Shown here piece by piece: positions 51,615 to 60,467 of a stretch of DNA of 64,000 bases. Where the stretch lies: assembly GCA_045654885.1 (NCBI GenBank), contig JAZOOF010000051.1, positions 132,702 through 196,701 of the forward strand. The letters are read 5' to 3'. The translations under genes and the position numbers were made by a program. Numbering within the stretch: the stretch's first letter is position 1; every line of letters begins with the position of its first letter. This stretch comes from HGM04593 sp045654885 (lineage in GTDB: Bacteria > Bacteroidota > Bacteroidia > Bacteroidales > Bacteroidaceae). Under the pieces are notes generated by a model, which worked only from the letters and a program-made list of their open reading frames with translations, was not told where the DNA came from and searched no databases.

Positions 51615-52907
51615 TTAGAGTGCGAAAGCCTCTTTTACCTTCTCCACGTAGTCGAGCTTCTCCCATGTGAAGAGCTCAACCTCCACGGTCTTGGTGTCGA
51701 GGTAACGTGATGTGAACACCTTTGTCACCACCTGTGGTGTGCGGCCAACGTGGCCGTATGATGCTGTCTCGCTGTAGATTGGGTTGCGCAGTTTCAAACG
51801 CTCCTCGATGGCCTTTGGACGCAGGTCGAAGAGTGCCTTTACCTTCTCGGCAATCTCGCCGTCGGTGAGGGCTACCTTTGCTGTGCCGTATGTGTTCACG
51901 AACACGCTCACGGGCTCGGCAACACCTATGGCATATGAGAGCTGGATGAGAGCCTCATCGGCAACACCCGCAGCAACAAGGTTCTTTGCAATGTGACGTG
52001 CCGCGTAGGCTGCGCTGCGGTCTACCTTGCTGGGGTCCTTGCCGCTGAATGCGCCACCGCCGTGTGCGCCCTTGCCGCCGTATGTGTCAACGATAATCTT
52101 GCGGCCTGTGAGTCCTGTGTCGCCGTGCGGACCACCGATAACGAACTTGCCGGTCGGGTTCACGTGGTACTTGATGTCATCGTTAAAGAGTGCAAGCACG
52201 CTCTGTGATGTAATCTTTGCCTTAACGCGTGGCATGAGAATGTTGAGCACGTCCTCCTTGATTTTTGCAATCTGTGCAGCATCGGCAGCAAGCTGTGCCT
52301 CTTTGCCCTCCTCTGTGGGCTGTATGAAGTCGTCGTGCTGTGTAGATACAACGATGGTGTCAATGCGCACGGGCTTGTTCTCGTCGTTGTATTCAATGGT
52401 TACCTGGCTCTTTGAGTCGGGGCGCAGATAGGTCATCTCCTTGCCCTCGCGACGAATCTCGGCAAGCTCGGTGAGTATGAGGTGAGAGAGGTCGAGCGAT
52501 ACGGGCATGTAGTTCTCGGTCTCGTTTGTTGCGTAACCGAACATCATTCCCTGGTCACCGGCACCCTGTGACATCGGGTCCTCGCGCTCAACGCCGCGGT
52601 TAATGTCGGCGCTCTGCTCGTGGATTGCCGAGAAAATACCGCATGAGTTGCCGTCGAACATATACTCGCTCTTTGTATAGCCAATCTTGTTGATTACACC
52701 GCGTGCGATGTCCTGCAAGTCAACGTAAGCCGATGACTTTACCTCGCCGGCAATAACAACCTGTCCTGTTGTAACGAGTGTCTCGCAAGCAACCTTTGAC
52801 TGTGGGTCAAAAGCAATGAGCTGGTCAAGAACGGCGTCCGAAATCTGGTCGGCGACCTTGTCGGGGTGTCCCTCTGAAACTGATTCTGATGTGAATAAAT
52901 ATCCCAT
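51615..52907 (-). CDS. metK: S-adenosylmethionine synthetase
   Basis: A 430-residue enzyme making SAM from methionine and ATP. The N-terminus FTSESVSEGHPDKVADQISDA (first 20 residues of it cited in part), GAGDQGMMFGYA, and GGAFSGKDPSKVDRS are the MetK signatures. The Bacteroidetes form carries a ~40-residue insertion compared with E. coli (384). The ATG at 52907 matches the family start; the longer open frame into the leader is not used. The leader carries a probable SAM riboswitch, so expression should fall when SAM is plentiful. Confidence 0.97.
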   Translation of the reverse strand: MGYLFTSESVSEGHPDKVADQISDAVLDQLIAFDPQSKVACETLVTTGQVVIAGEVKSSAYVDLQDIARGVINKIGYTKSEYMFDGNSCGIFSAIHEQSADINRGVEREDPMSQGAGDQGMMFGYATNETENYMPVSLDLSHLILTELAEIRREGKEMTYLRPDSKSQVTIEYNDENKPVRIDTIVVSTQHDDFIQPTEEGKEAQLAADAAQIAKIKEDVLNILMPRVKAKITSQSVLALFNDDIKYHVNPTGKFVIGGPHGDTGLTGRKIIVDTYGGKGAHGGGAFSGKDPSKVDRSAAYAARHIAKNLVAAGVADEALIQLSYAIGVAEPVSVFVNTYGTAKVALTDGEIAEKVKALFDLRPKAIEERLKLRNPIYSETASYGHVGRTPQVVTKVFTSRYLDTKTVEVELFTWEKLDYVEKVKEAFAL

Positions 52908-53040
52908 GGTAGTGTGTTTTGTGCCCCGAGTGTACCAATAATCTTGTGTCGCGCAGGGCGTGGTTAATAATTTACTTGTCAAACAAGCCTGATGAAAAAC
53001 CGTTTGTGGGATATTGAATGCCGGCGAAGTGCCTTTACAA

Positions 53041-53125
53041 ATGCCCTCTGATGGGGCTTTTAGCATTTTTTACCGTGGTTGCAAGCAGTCAAATCTCTCC
53101 ACACAGCCTCTGTTCAGGCTTTTAT
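53041..53125 (-). promoter_or_regulatory. Probable SAM riboswitch in the metK leader
   Basis: The metK transcript has a ~215-base leader. On the minus strand it contains GAGAGATTTGACTGCTT, then GCAACCACGG, an A-rich link and TGCTAAAAGCC, then a GCCC/GGGC stem. The GCAACC and TGCTAAA blocks are core elements of S-box/SAM-I-superfamily aptamers, and metK is an expected target. The exact subclass (SAM-I or the SAM-I/IV variant) and the helix pairing were not established; a covariance search would settle it. Confidence 0.62.
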
Positions 53126-53131
53126 CTGGTG

Positions 53132-53139
53132 CAAAGGTA
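53132..53139 (-). promoter_or_regulatory. metK promoter -7 box
   Basis: Minus-strand TACCTTTG, an exact TAnnTTTG match, just upstream of the aptamer. It puts the start of transcription near 53125. Confidence 0.65.
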
Positions 53140-53198
53140 ATGGTTTTTTATCTATTTGCCCCATGGATGAGGCTGTTTTTTCTTTAATTCAATCTTTT

Positions 53199-53684
53199 TT
53201 AACCATTTTGCGCTTGTTGCTCTTTGAGCCGGGCAGCGAGTTCCTCTATGCTTTTGCCGGTTGTGGGGTGGATGGCATGGGGCGCAATCTCTGCCAACGG
53301 CTCAAGCACAAAGTCGCGCAGGGGCATCAAAGGGTGGGGGATGGCGAGGCGCGGTGTTTCAATGACCACGCTGCCGTAGAGCAGGATGTCGATGTCTATT
53401 ACGCGGTCATGGTATATGCCGCCGCTTGATTTTGTCGTGCGCCCCATTTCACGCTCAACTTTCTCGGTTGTGTCGAGCAGTTCAAGTGGGGCAAGCTCTG
53501 TTTCAAACGCTACGGCGCAGTTTAGAAAGGCATTTTCGCTGTCGAACCCCCAAGGTGTGGTCTCAATGAAAGAGGACTGTGCAGTGCAAGGACCAAGCGC
53601 GAGCGATAGGGCCTCTATCGCTCGCGTAAGGTTCTCTTTTCTGTTACCTATGTTTGTTCCTAAACCAAGGTGTACTGTAGTCAT
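53199..53684 (-). CDS. folK: 2-amino-4-hydroxy-6-hydroxymethyldihydropteridine diphosphokinase
   Basis: A 161-residue HPPK of folate synthesis. LGLGTNIGNRKENL at residues 6-19, SSFIETTPWGF, AFLNCAV, and HDRVIDIDILLYG with the catalytic Asp pair, followed by IPHPLMPLRDFVLEPL, are all typical. It starts 9 bases after queA and ends the ftsX-uppP-truB-queA-folK operon. Normal length (E. coli 159). Confidence 0.97.
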   Translation of the reverse strand: MTTVHLGLGTNIGNRKENLTRAIEALSLALGPCTAQSSFIETTPWGFDSENAFLNCAVAFETELAPLELLDTTEKVEREMGRTTKSSGGIYHDRVIDIDILLYGSVVIETPRLAIPHPLMPLRDFVLEPLAEIAPHAIHPTTGKSIEELAARLKEQQAQNG

Positions 53685-53693
53685 TCTGCTTCT

Positions 53694-54752
53694 TTAGTCA
53701 ATGATTAGCATTGCATCGCCGTAGAGGCCAAAGCGGTAGCCCTCGTCAAGCGCCACCTGATATGCTTTCATCACATTGTCATATCCGCCGAAGGCAGTGG
53801 TGAGCATGAGCATTGTCGAGTATGGTGCATAGAAGTTGGCAATCATGCAGTTGGCAACCTGGAAGTTGTACTCGGGGAAGATGAACTTGCTTGTCCATCC
53901 GTCGTACTCCTTGAGCATGCCGCCTGTGAGAGCTGCTGTCTCAAGTACGCGCTGCACGGCTGTACCCACCGCACATATTCTGCGGCCTTCGGCCTTTGCC
54001 TTGTTGATGGTCTGAACAGCCTCGGTGTCCACGCTTATGAGGTCGCTGTCCATCTTGTGCTTTGTGAGGTCCTCTACGTCAATCTCGCGGAAGCTGCCAA
54101 GGCCGGTGTGCATTGTAACGAATGCAGTGTCAATGCCGCGAATCTCCATTCTCTTCATCAGCTCGCGTGTGAAGTGCAGGCCGGCGAACGATGCTGTTAC
54201 CGAACCCTCCTTCTTTGCAAAGTAGGTCTGGAAATTCTGCAGGTCCTCGGGCTCCTCCTTGCGCAGGCGCTTGAAATCCTCGGGCAACGGTGCCACACCA
54301 AGTGCAAAAAGTGCCTTCTTGAACTCGTCGTGCGGGCCGTCGTAAAGGAAACGCAGTGTGCGGCCGCGTGATGTGGTGTTGTCGATAACCTCGGCTACCA
54401 TTGAGTTGTCTTCGCCAAAGTAGAGCTTGTTTCCGATACGGATTTTGCGGGCGGGGTCAACGAGCACGTCCCACAGGCGGAACTCCTCGTTGAGCTCACG
54501 CAGCAGGAACACCTCGATGAGTGCATTGGTCTTCTCCTTGTTGCCATAGAGGCGCGCGGGGAACACCTTGCTGTCGTTCATTACAAAGACATCCTTCTCG
54601 TCGAAGTAGTTGATTACCTCCTTGAAGATGCGGTGTTCAATCTCGCCGGTCTTCTTGTGCAGCACAAGCAGGCGCGATTCGTCGCGGCAGTCGGCCGGGT
54701 AGAGCGCGATGCGCTCCTCGGGCAATTTGTATTTGAACTGTGACAACTTCAT
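53694..54752 (-). CDS. queA: S-adenosylmethionine:tRNA ribosyltransferase-isomerase
   Basis: A 352-residue enzyme that builds epoxyqueuosine on tRNA from SAM. MKLSQFKYKLPEERIALYP, RDESRLLVL, FVMNDSKVFPARLYG, GSVTASFAGLHFT, and THTGLGSFREID-like MHTGLGSFREIDVEDL are the QueA signatures. An in-frame ATG at 54797 would add 15 residues and give an ATGA overlap with truB; the start at 54752 fits the family better, but the longer form cannot be excluded. Its product is reduced by QueG (25.2 kb). Confidence 0.96.
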   Translation of the reverse strand: MKLSQFKYKLPEERIALYPADCRDESRLLVLHKKTGEIEHRIFKEVINYFDEKDVFVMNDSKVFPARLYGNKEKTNALIEVFLLRELNEEFRLWDVLVDPARKIRIGNKLYFGEDNSMVAEVIDNTTSRGRTLRFLYDGPHDEFKKALFALGVAPLPEDFKRLRKEEPEDLQNFQTYFAKKEGSVTASFAGLHFTRELMKRMEIRGIDTAFVTMHTGLGSFREIDVEDLTKHKMDSDLISVDTEAVQTINKAKAEGRRICAVGTAVQRVLETAALTGGMLKEYDGWTSKFIFPEYNFQVANCMIANFYAPYSTMLMLTTAFGGYDNVMKAYQVALDEGYRFGLYGDAMLIID

Positions 54753-54793
54753 GTGCTGTCCGCTAATGCTGAAATGTTCGTCTGTAATTGGAT

Positions 54794-55477
54794 TCATTGT
54801 TGTTCAAGCCATTCTTGGAACGAGTCCGGTGTTATACAATTTTCAAGTTTATATTCTCCTATGCGTGTGCGTACAAGGTCGGTGAGGTAACCTCCGCTGT
54901 TCAGGGCAATGCCAATGTCACGTGCCAATGAACGTATGTAGGTGCCTTTTCCGCACACAACGCGTATTCTGATCTTTGGCAGCTCGCACTCCAGCAGTTC
55001 AATGGAGTCTATGCGTATCTGCTTGGGTTCAAGCTGCATGTCGCTGCCTTTTCTTGCAAGGTCATAGGCTCGTTTGCCATCGACCTTGCAGGCCGAAAAG
55101 AGCGGTGGGCGCTGGGCAATGTCGCCGACAAACTGCTTCAGTGTCTCCTCCACCATCTCCCTTGTTATGTGTTCGTACGGGTATGTGGCATCCACGGGAT
55201 GCTCCATGTCGAACGATGGTGTGGTGGCACCGAGCATTATCTCGGCCTCATACTCCTTTGTGTGGCTCTGCAGCTCTTCAATTCTCTTGGTTGCCTTTCC
55301 GGTGCATAGCAACAGAACGCCCGATGCCAGCGGGTCGAGTGTTCCCGCGTGTCCAACCTTGAATCTCTTTATTCCGTACTTACGGCTAAGGCTGTAGCGT
55401 ATCTTGTTCACTATCTGGAACGACGTCCAAGTATAGGGTTTGTTTATCGGTATTATCTCTCCTGCAACAAAATCCAT
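54794..55477 (-). CDS. truB: tRNA pseudouridine-55 synthase
   Basis: A 227-residue enzyme forming pseudouridine 55 in the T-loop of tRNAs. NKPYTWTSFQIVNKIR, KVGHAGTLDPLASGVLLLC with the catalytic Asp in GTLDP, RPPLFSACKVDGKRAYDLAR and VVCGKGTYIRSLARDIG are the TruB motifs. It lacks the C-terminal PUA-like extension of E. coli TruB (314 residues), as do other Bacteroidetes forms. Its start overlaps the uppP stop by 1 base. Confidence 0.96.
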   Translation of the reverse strand: MDFVAGEIIPINKPYTWTSFQIVNKIRYSLSRKYGIKRFKVGHAGTLDPLASGVLLLCTGKATKRIEELQSHTKEYEAEIMLGATTPSFDMEHPVDATYPYEHITREMVEETLKQFVGDIAQRPPLFSACKVDGKRAYDLARKGSDMQLEPKQIRIDSIELLECELPKIRIRVVCGKGTYIRSLARDIGIALNSGGYLTDLVRTRIGEYKLENCITPDSFQEWLEQQ

Positions 55478-56325
55478 TATACTATAGTGAGGTTATGTCC
55501 GGTCAAGAGCATAGCAAGGATGACACCGCCAACGATGATTCTGTACCATCCGAATGCCTTGAAACCGTACTTTGTTACAAAATTTATGAAAAACTTTATT
55601 GCAAGCATTGCGACAATGAATGCCACAACGTTTCCAATAATTAGTGTGTCGAGGTTATCTTTCAGAATCTGCATGCCGTTCTCTTCGGTGAATATCTTCA
55701 ACATCTTGAACAGTGTTGCCGCGAGCATTGTGGGCACTGCAAGGAAAAATGAGAACTCGGCTGCAGCCTTGCGTGTGAGCTTCTGTGCCATACCGCCCAC
55801 TATGGTTGCCATTGAGCGCGACACGCCCGGTATCATTGATATGCATTGGAAGAGTCCGATGCAGAATACGCGCTTCTCGGTAAGTTCGGTCTTTTCGCTG
55901 CCCTTGTTGAAGATGCGGTCCGAGAAGAGCATGAATATACCGCCCAGAATAAGTGTCACGGCCACAACCACCACGCTCTCAAGCATTGCGTCAATGGCGT
56001 CGCTGAACAGAAGGCCGAGCACAGCGGCGGGGATAAAGGCTACAAAAAGTTTCCAGTAGAAATCATATTTGTGCAGGAAACGCTTGAATGCGCCTGCACC
56101 CTCGGGTGCCGGTGTCCGGTTCAGCTTGAAGAATCGCTTCCAGTAGAGTATTACAACCGACAGGATAGCGCCGAACTGTATTATAAAGGTGAATGCCTTT
56201 ACAAAAGGTGTGCTCTCTACACCCAAGATGTTCTGGGTGATAATCATGTGGCCGGTCGATGATACCGGAAGGAACTCTGTCAATCCCTCTACAATGGCTA
56301 TGATTATGGTGTCAAGAATGTTCAT
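55477..56325 (-). CDS. uppP: Undecaprenyl-diphosphate phosphatase
   Basis: A 282-residue membrane enzyme (BacA type) that regenerates undecaprenyl phosphate for peptidoglycan and glycan synthesis. The N-terminal IVEGLTEFLPVSSTGHMII has the catalytic Glu and Ser, and MIPGVSRSMATIVGGM the second conserved PGxSRS block. About eight membrane helices. Fits with RodA/PBP2 and the glycan flippase elsewhere in the window. The next gene upstream is DUF3098, 15 bases away. Confidence 0.97.
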   Translation of the reverse strand: MNILDTIIIAIVEGLTEFLPVSSTGHMIITQNILGVESTPFVKAFTFIIQFGAILSVVILYWKRFFKLNRTPAPEGAGAFKRFLHKYDFYWKLFVAFIPAAVLGLLFSDAIDAMLESVVVVAVTLILGGIFMLFSDRIFNKGSEKTELTEKRVFCIGLFQCISMIPGVSRSMATIVGGMAQKLTRKAAAEFSFFLAVPTMLAATLFKMLKIFTEENGMQILKDNLDTLIIGNVVAFIVAMLAIKFFINFVTKYGFKAFGWYRIIVGGVILAMLLTGHNLTIV

Positions 56326-56340
56326 GGTCTAATTTGTGTT

Positions 56341-56568
56341 TTACTTTTTCTTTGCCTTGTACATTATGGCTATGATAACAAATATGAAACCCGAGAAGCA
56401 GATGGCAGGAGCCAGCTTTACTCTTCTGAAACTGAAGATATCGGGCTCAAAGTGTGTCTCGGTTGAACCGGGGCCTGTCATCAGTGCAAAGCCAAGGATG
56501 ATGGCCACTACACCCACTGCAAGCAGTATATAGTTCCATTTTCCGAATGCGAAGTTCTGTTTATCCAT
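56341..56568 (-). CDS. DUF3098 small membrane protein
   Basis: A 75-residue protein with two hydrophobic helices (about 12-30 and 52-70) and the pattern FAFGKWNYILLAVGV and DIFSFRRVKLAP typical of DUF3098, a Bacteroidetes-specific family regularly found between ftsX and uppP. Function unknown; its position suggests a link to the divisome or the undecaprenol cycle. Confidence 0.93.
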   Translation of the reverse strand: MDKQNFAFGKWNYILLAVGVVAIILGFALMTGPGSTETHFEPDIFSFRRVKLAPAICFSGFIFVIIAIMYKAKKK

Positions 56569-56597
56569 GATTGTATGTTATAGTACGTTATATTTTA

Positions 56598-57458
56598 TCA
56601 GATGAAATAGAGGTCATTGTTGCGCATACGCAGGAAACGGTTCACCGACAGGAATGCGCACAGGGTGCATATTACAACTCCGAACAACATCACCGCGGCA
56701 CCCACAATTGCAAGTTCCTTGATGGGCAGCAGCTGCGCCATTTCGGGTGCACGTTGCTGTATCATGTATATCGCAGTTCCCAAAAGTGCGTTGGCAATTG
56801 CTCCGGCGGCAAGTCCAATCCACATGTTATGCAACAGGAAGGGACGTCTGATGAACCCCCATGTTGCACCCACAAGTTTCATTGTGTGCAGCAGGAACCT
56901 CTTTGAGTATATCGACAGGCGCACGAGGTTGCTAATCAGTGACCACGATATGACGGTGAGCAATACAAGCAGTGTCAGCAGCAACAGCGCGGCTTTCTTT
57001 ATGTTGCGGTTAACCGTGTCAATGTGCCCTTTGTGGTATATTACCTCTGTCACCTCTTTGTTCTTCAGCAGCTCTTTCTCAATCTCCGCCATCTTCTCCA
57101 CGCTCGAGAACTCCTTCTTCAGGTTCAGTTCAATCTCGGCCTCGTAAGGGTTTGCACCAAGCAGTTCCATGGGGTCTGTACCAAGGTCAGCCTTTGCCTC
57201 CTCCAAAGCCTCCTCTTTCGATATGTATCTGCTCCCCAGGGTATACTCCTTGCTCTCTATTCTCTTCTGCAGTTTGAGTATCGCCGCCTCGTCGGCCGTG
57301 CGGTCAAAGACTATGGTCATGTTGAAACTCTCCTTTATTCTCTTCGACACGGCCTGTCCGCTAACCAACAGTATTCCCATGATACCCAAAAGCAACAACA
57401 CAAGTGTTGTGCTTATGTATACACTCAAGGTCTGTATGTTGACAATGGGTCTCTTCAT
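56598..57458 (-). CDS. ftsX: Cell division protein FtsX
   Basis: A 286-residue ABC-type permease-like protein with one membrane helix near the N-terminus, a periplasmic domain (about 45-150) and three helices in the C-terminal half. YISKEEALEEAKADLG and NPYEAEIELNL are FtsX features. With the ATPase FtsE it controls peptidoglycan hydrolases at division; ftsE is not adjacent. Its start overlaps the methyltransferase stop by 4 bases. Confidence 0.94.
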   Translation of the reverse strand: MKRPIVNIQTLSVYISTTLVLLLLGIMGILLVSGQAVSKRIKESFNMTIVFDRTADEAAILKLQKRIESKEYTLGSRYISKEEALEEAKADLGTDPMELLGANPYEAEIELNLKKEFSSVEKMAEIEKELLKNKEVTEVIYHKGHIDTVNRNIKKAALLLLTLLVLLTVISWSLISNLVRLSIYSKRFLLHTMKLVGATWGFIRRPFLLHNMWIGLAAGAIANALLGTAIYMIQQRAPEMAQLLPIKELAIVGAAVMLFGVVICTLCAFLSVNRFLRMRNNDLYFI

Positions 57459-58354
57459 CTTCTTTTTCTAAATACGTATATTATAGAACTGCTTGCACTG
57501 CTTCTGCGGCACTGTAGCAGCCAACCCTTGAAACCGCTCCAAAAGCCCCTTATCGTGTGCAGGCGGGAGCCTTTGTACTGTTCGCTGAGCATTGATATGT
57601 AGAATCCGTCAAACGGCATTGTATATTGCCCGTCGAGCACAAAGCCATGTTTTTCGCCCCATTGTGCAATGGTGCTTGGGGTAAAGTGCCACAGATGTCT
57701 CGGCACGTCATATGCAGCCCAATGCTCTTTGTACTTGAGCGCATCGTATGATGCACTGTTGGGCACGGCAATTATGGCAATGCCCTTGTCGCCCAGTATG
57801 CGGTGCAGTTCGTCCCACATCCTGTCGGGCTCCTGTATGTGCTCCATCACATGCCACATTGTGACAACGTCAAGCTCTTTGTCTTTTATAGTAGACAGGG
57901 CTTCAACCGGCAGCATCTCAAAGCCGAACTCCTTGAGTGCCAACTCGCGTGCCTTGCCGTTCTTTTCAATGGCCGTTACGCTCCATCCCCTTGTCTCCAT
58001 GAGGCGGGCGAAATGTCCTGTGCCGGCGCCATAGTCGAGCAGCCTGCCGTTCTTCAGGCTGGTGAGCATTTCCACCTTCCGCGCCTTCTTCTGCAACATT
58101 ATCCTGCGCACAATGTGATACACACGGTTCACAAAGCCTTTGCTGGTGTTGCTGTGGGAAATGTATGTGGGCGATTCGTAATACCTGTCAATCTCCTTTT
58201 CATCGGGGACATTCTGGGTAAAGGCAAACCCGCAAGCTGTGCATTCAAAGATGTCGAACTGCTCTCCTGTGGCAAATTCGTCAACGCAGGCAAAGCGCTT
58301 TTTTATGGCGCTGCTTTTGCATAACGGGCATTTGTCATGGGTTATTACGGTCAT
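57455..58354 (-). CDS. Class I SAM-dependent methyltransferase with zinc ribbon
   Basis: A 299-residue enzyme. An N-terminal zinc-ribbon-like segment (CPLCKS and FECTACGFAF, residues 9-45) precedes a methyltransferase domain with the SAM loop LLDYGAGTGHFARL, a DVVTMWHVMEHIQEPDRM motif and a PNSASYDALKYKEHWAAYDVPRH stretch (quoted in part), as in methyltransferases of the UbiG/Methyltransf_23 type that act on glycans or lipids. It is the first gene of the ftsX-uppP-truB-queA-folK unit. Substrate unknown. Confidence 0.88.
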   Translation of the reverse strand: MTVITHDKCPLCKSSAIKKRFACVDEFATGEQFDIFECTACGFAFTQNVPDEKEIDRYYESPTYISHSNTSKGFVNRVYHIVRRIMLQKKARKVEMLTSLKNGRLLDYGAGTGHFARLMETRGWSVTAIEKNGKARELALKEFGFEMLPVEALSTIKDKELDVVTMWHVMEHIQEPDRMWDELHRILGDKGIAIIAVPNSASYDALKYKEHWAAYDVPRHLWHFTPSTIAQWGEKHGFVLDGQYTMPFDGFYISMLSEQYKGSRLHTIRGFWSGFKGWLLQCRRSSASSSIIYVFRKRR

Positions 58355-58403
58355 TGCTTTGGGTTTTACGTATCACAAGAGCACATTTCTCCTAAATATG
58401 TTA

Positions 58404-58411
58404 CAAAAATA
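58404..58411 (-). promoter_or_regulatory. -7 box before the methyltransferase-ftsX operon
   Basis: Minus-strand TATTTTTG, exact TAnnTTTG, 49 bases upstream of the ATG at 58354. Confidence 0.55.
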
Positions 58412-58507
58412 TACCATTTGCGGCGAAATTGTTCTCCTATTTTGAATTTTTACCTCCAAAAGTGGATAAAATCACATTTTTTAACATTCTGATGGCGTAT
58501 TTTTTAC

Positions 58508-58515
58508 TAATTTTG
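58508..58515 (+). promoter_or_regulatory. -7 box before the pspC pair
   Basis: TAATTTTG, exact TAnnTTTG, 31 bases before the ATG at 58547. Confidence 0.6.
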
Positions 58516-58546
58516 CATTCTGAAACGATAAAAAAGGATTTTTATA

Positions 58547-58723
58547 ATGAATAAATTGTACCGTTCTTCACAGAACAAGATGTTGGCCGGTGTATGTGCC
58601 GGAGTTGCCGATTTTTTTGGACTGGATATAAAGATTGTCCGCCTGGTTTGGTTCATTGCCCTGTTGTTTGGAGCAGGAGCGATTCTTTATATCATATTGT
58701 GGATTGTTGTTCCTGAAAAATAA
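58547..58723 (+). CDS. PspC domain small membrane protein, first of a pair
   Basis: A 58-residue protein that short-ORF filters miss: starts MNKLYRSSQNKMLAGVCAG, continues VADFFGLD and a single C-terminal hydrophobic helix ending IVVPEK. This is a bare PspC domain. PspC domains occur in phage-shock and envelope-stress proteins. The next gene, 8 bases on, encodes a close paralogue. No other psp gene is present. Confidence 0.88.
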   Translation: MNKLYRSSQNKMLAGVCAGVADFFGLDIKIVRLVWFIALLFGAGAILYIILWIVVPEK

Positions 58724-58731
58724 TATGTGTC

Positions 58732-58959
58732 ATGAAAAAGTTGGTACGTTCAAAAAATAGCAAGATTGCCGGTGTGTGTGCCGGTGTCGCCGACTATTTC
58801 GGTTGGAATGTAGGATTTGTGCGCCTTCTTTGGCTTGTGCTTGCATTTGTGGGTGTGGGTGCCCCTGTTCTCTTCTATCTTATATTGGCGTTCATTATGC
58901 CGGCAGAGGGTAGCAGTGAGAGTTATGCCGAGCGCATGGAGAAGAAGCTGAAGAAATGA
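58732..58959 (+). CDS. PspC domain small membrane protein, second of a pair
   Basis: A 75-residue PspC protein: KKLVRSKNSKIAGVCAGVAD, YFGWNVGFVRLLW, a membrane helix, then FIMPAEGSSESYAERMEKKL. It shares the KxxGVCAGVADxFG core with its upstream neighbour and adds a short charged C-terminal helix, so the two arose by tandem duplication and probably act together at the inner membrane. Followed by a strong bidirectional terminator. Confidence 0.92.
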   Translation: MKKLVRSKNSKIAGVCAGVADYFGWNVGFVRLLWLVLAFVGVGAPVLFYLILAFIMPAEGSSESYAERMEKKLKK

Positions 58960-58980
58960 TTCTTTCCGTCAATGATGTAA

Positions 58981-59019
58981 AAAACAGCAGCGATGCCCGA
59001 CGGGCATCGCTGCTGTTTT
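58981..59019. terminator. Bidirectional terminator between pspC and miaB
   Basis: A perfect 18-bp stem (58981-58998 with 59002-59019) with a 3-base loop, A4 on one side and T6 on the other. It serves the convergent pspC and miaB transcripts. Confidence 0.93.
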
Positions 59020-59023
59020 TTGC

Positions 59024-60352
59024 TTAATCTACGATTTCGCCTAAAAGTGTAGCGGCTGTGGAGCCGTTGATTTTTACCTTTACGAAATCGCCAATCTTGT
59101 AGCCCTTACGGTCGAACACCGCTGTGCGGTTCTGCTCCGTGCGGCCGTAGAACTGCTCTTTCGAACGTTTTGACGTGCCTTCAATCAGTACTTCGTATGT
59201 GTGGCCAATGCACCCCCGGTTGTTGTTGGCGCTGCACTCCTGCTGCAGTGCTATAATCTCGTTAAGGCGGCGCACCTTCTCGCTATCCTCAATATCGTCC
59301 TTCATATGGCGGCTTGCGAATGTGCCGGGGCGCTCCGAGTATTTGAACATGAAGGCCGCGTCGTATGAGCAGTATCTCATCAGCGACTGTGTCTGCTGGT
59401 GGTCCTCCTCGGTCTCGCCGCAAAAACCTGCAATTATATCGGTGGAGATTCCGCAGTCGGGTACTATGCGGCGTATGGCCTCTATGCGGTCGAGGTACCA
59501 CTCGCGTGTGTACTTGCGATTCATGGCCTTGAGCATTGTGCTGCTTCCGCTCTGCACGGGCAGGTGGATGCTCTTGCACACGTTGGGCTCTTCGGCAATG
59601 ACATGCAGTGTCTCGTCACTCATGTCCTTGGGGTGCGACGTGGTAAAGCGGATGCGTGTCTGCGGTGTGTGCTGTGCAACGCGGCGCAGTAGTTGAGGGA
59701 ATGTTGTCTCCTCCCCGTTTTCTGCGATGAAATGGTAGGAATTTACATTCTGCCCCAGCAGAATAATCTCCTTGAACCCCTTTGCTACAAGGTCGTCCAC
59801 CTCGTTCAGGATGCTCTGCACGTCGCGGCTTCTCTCGCGTCCTCGGGTGTAGGGCACAACGCAGTAGTGGCAGAAGTTGTTGCATCCTCGCATGATGGAG
59901 ATGTAGCCCGAAACCTTTCCGCTGCATATACGCATGGGGATGATGTCGCGGTATGTCTCTGTGGTCGACAGCTCAATGTTCATTGCGGGGTGGCCAAGTT
60001 CGGCCTGTGCAATGAGCTCGGGGAGCGAGAGGTAGGTGTCGGGGCCGGCCACAATGTTCACCTTGTAGCTCTTTATGAGCTCCTCCTTCACGCGCTCGGC
60101 CATGCATCCCACCACACCAATCATTGTGCTTTTGCCACGGCGCGCAGCGTTCAGCTGGTCCAGGCGGCCATATATTTTCTGTTCGGCATTGTCGCGTATC
60201 GAACAGGTGTTGAGCAGTATCAGGTCGGCCTCGTCAATGCTGTCGCAGACGTTGTAGCCCGCAACTTTCAGTATCGAGCCAATGACCTCGCTGTCGGCAA
60301 GGTTCATCTGGCAACCATATGTCTCTATGAACAGTTTCTTGTCGTTTTTCAC
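59024..60352 (-). CDS. miaB: tRNA-2-methylthio-N6-dimethylallyladenosine synthase
   Basis: A 442-residue radical SAM methylthiotransferase acting on A37 of tRNAs. The N-terminal UPF0004 domain has ETYGCQMNLADSE and LLNTCSIRDNAEQK with cluster cysteines; the radical SAM motif is RGCNNFCHYCVVPYTRGRE; the TRAM domain is at the C-terminus (FVKVKINGSTAATL). Monocistronic and convergent with pspC. TATATTCG at 60379-60386 on the minus strand is a possible -7 box. Confidence 0.97.
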   Translation of the reverse strand: MKNDKKLFIETYGCQMNLADSEVIGSILKVAGYNVCDSIDEADLILLNTCSIRDNAEQKIYGRLDQLNAARRGKSTMIGVVGCMAERVKEELIKSYKVNIVAGPDTYLSLPELIAQAELGHPAMNIELSTTETYRDIIPMRICSGKVSGYISIMRGCNNFCHYCVVPYTRGRERSRDVQSILNEVDDLVAKGFKEIILLGQNVNSYHFIAENGEETTFPQLLRRVAQHTPQTRIRFTTSHPKDMSDETLHVIAEEPNVCKSIHLPVQSGSSTMLKAMNRKYTREWYLDRIEAIRRIVPDCGISTDIIAGFCGETEEDHQQTQSLMRYCSYDAAFMFKYSERPGTFASRHMKDDIEDSEKVRRLNEIIALQQECSANNNRGCIGHTYEVLIEGTSKRSKEQFYGRTEQNRTAVFDRKGYKIGDFVKVKINGSTAATLLGEIVD

Positions 60353-60467
60353 TTTTGCTAAACTTTAGGAATCGGTTGCGAATATAGTGATAAAAAATGA
60401 AACAACGGCAAAAATGGCACGCGCTGCGCTGTTTTAAATATAATTTAAATATTATTTTAACCTTTGA

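Noticed and set aside
52908..53066. N-terminal extension of metK
   Set aside because: The extra 53 codons run through the riboswitch leader and the MetK family starts at MGYLFTSESV.
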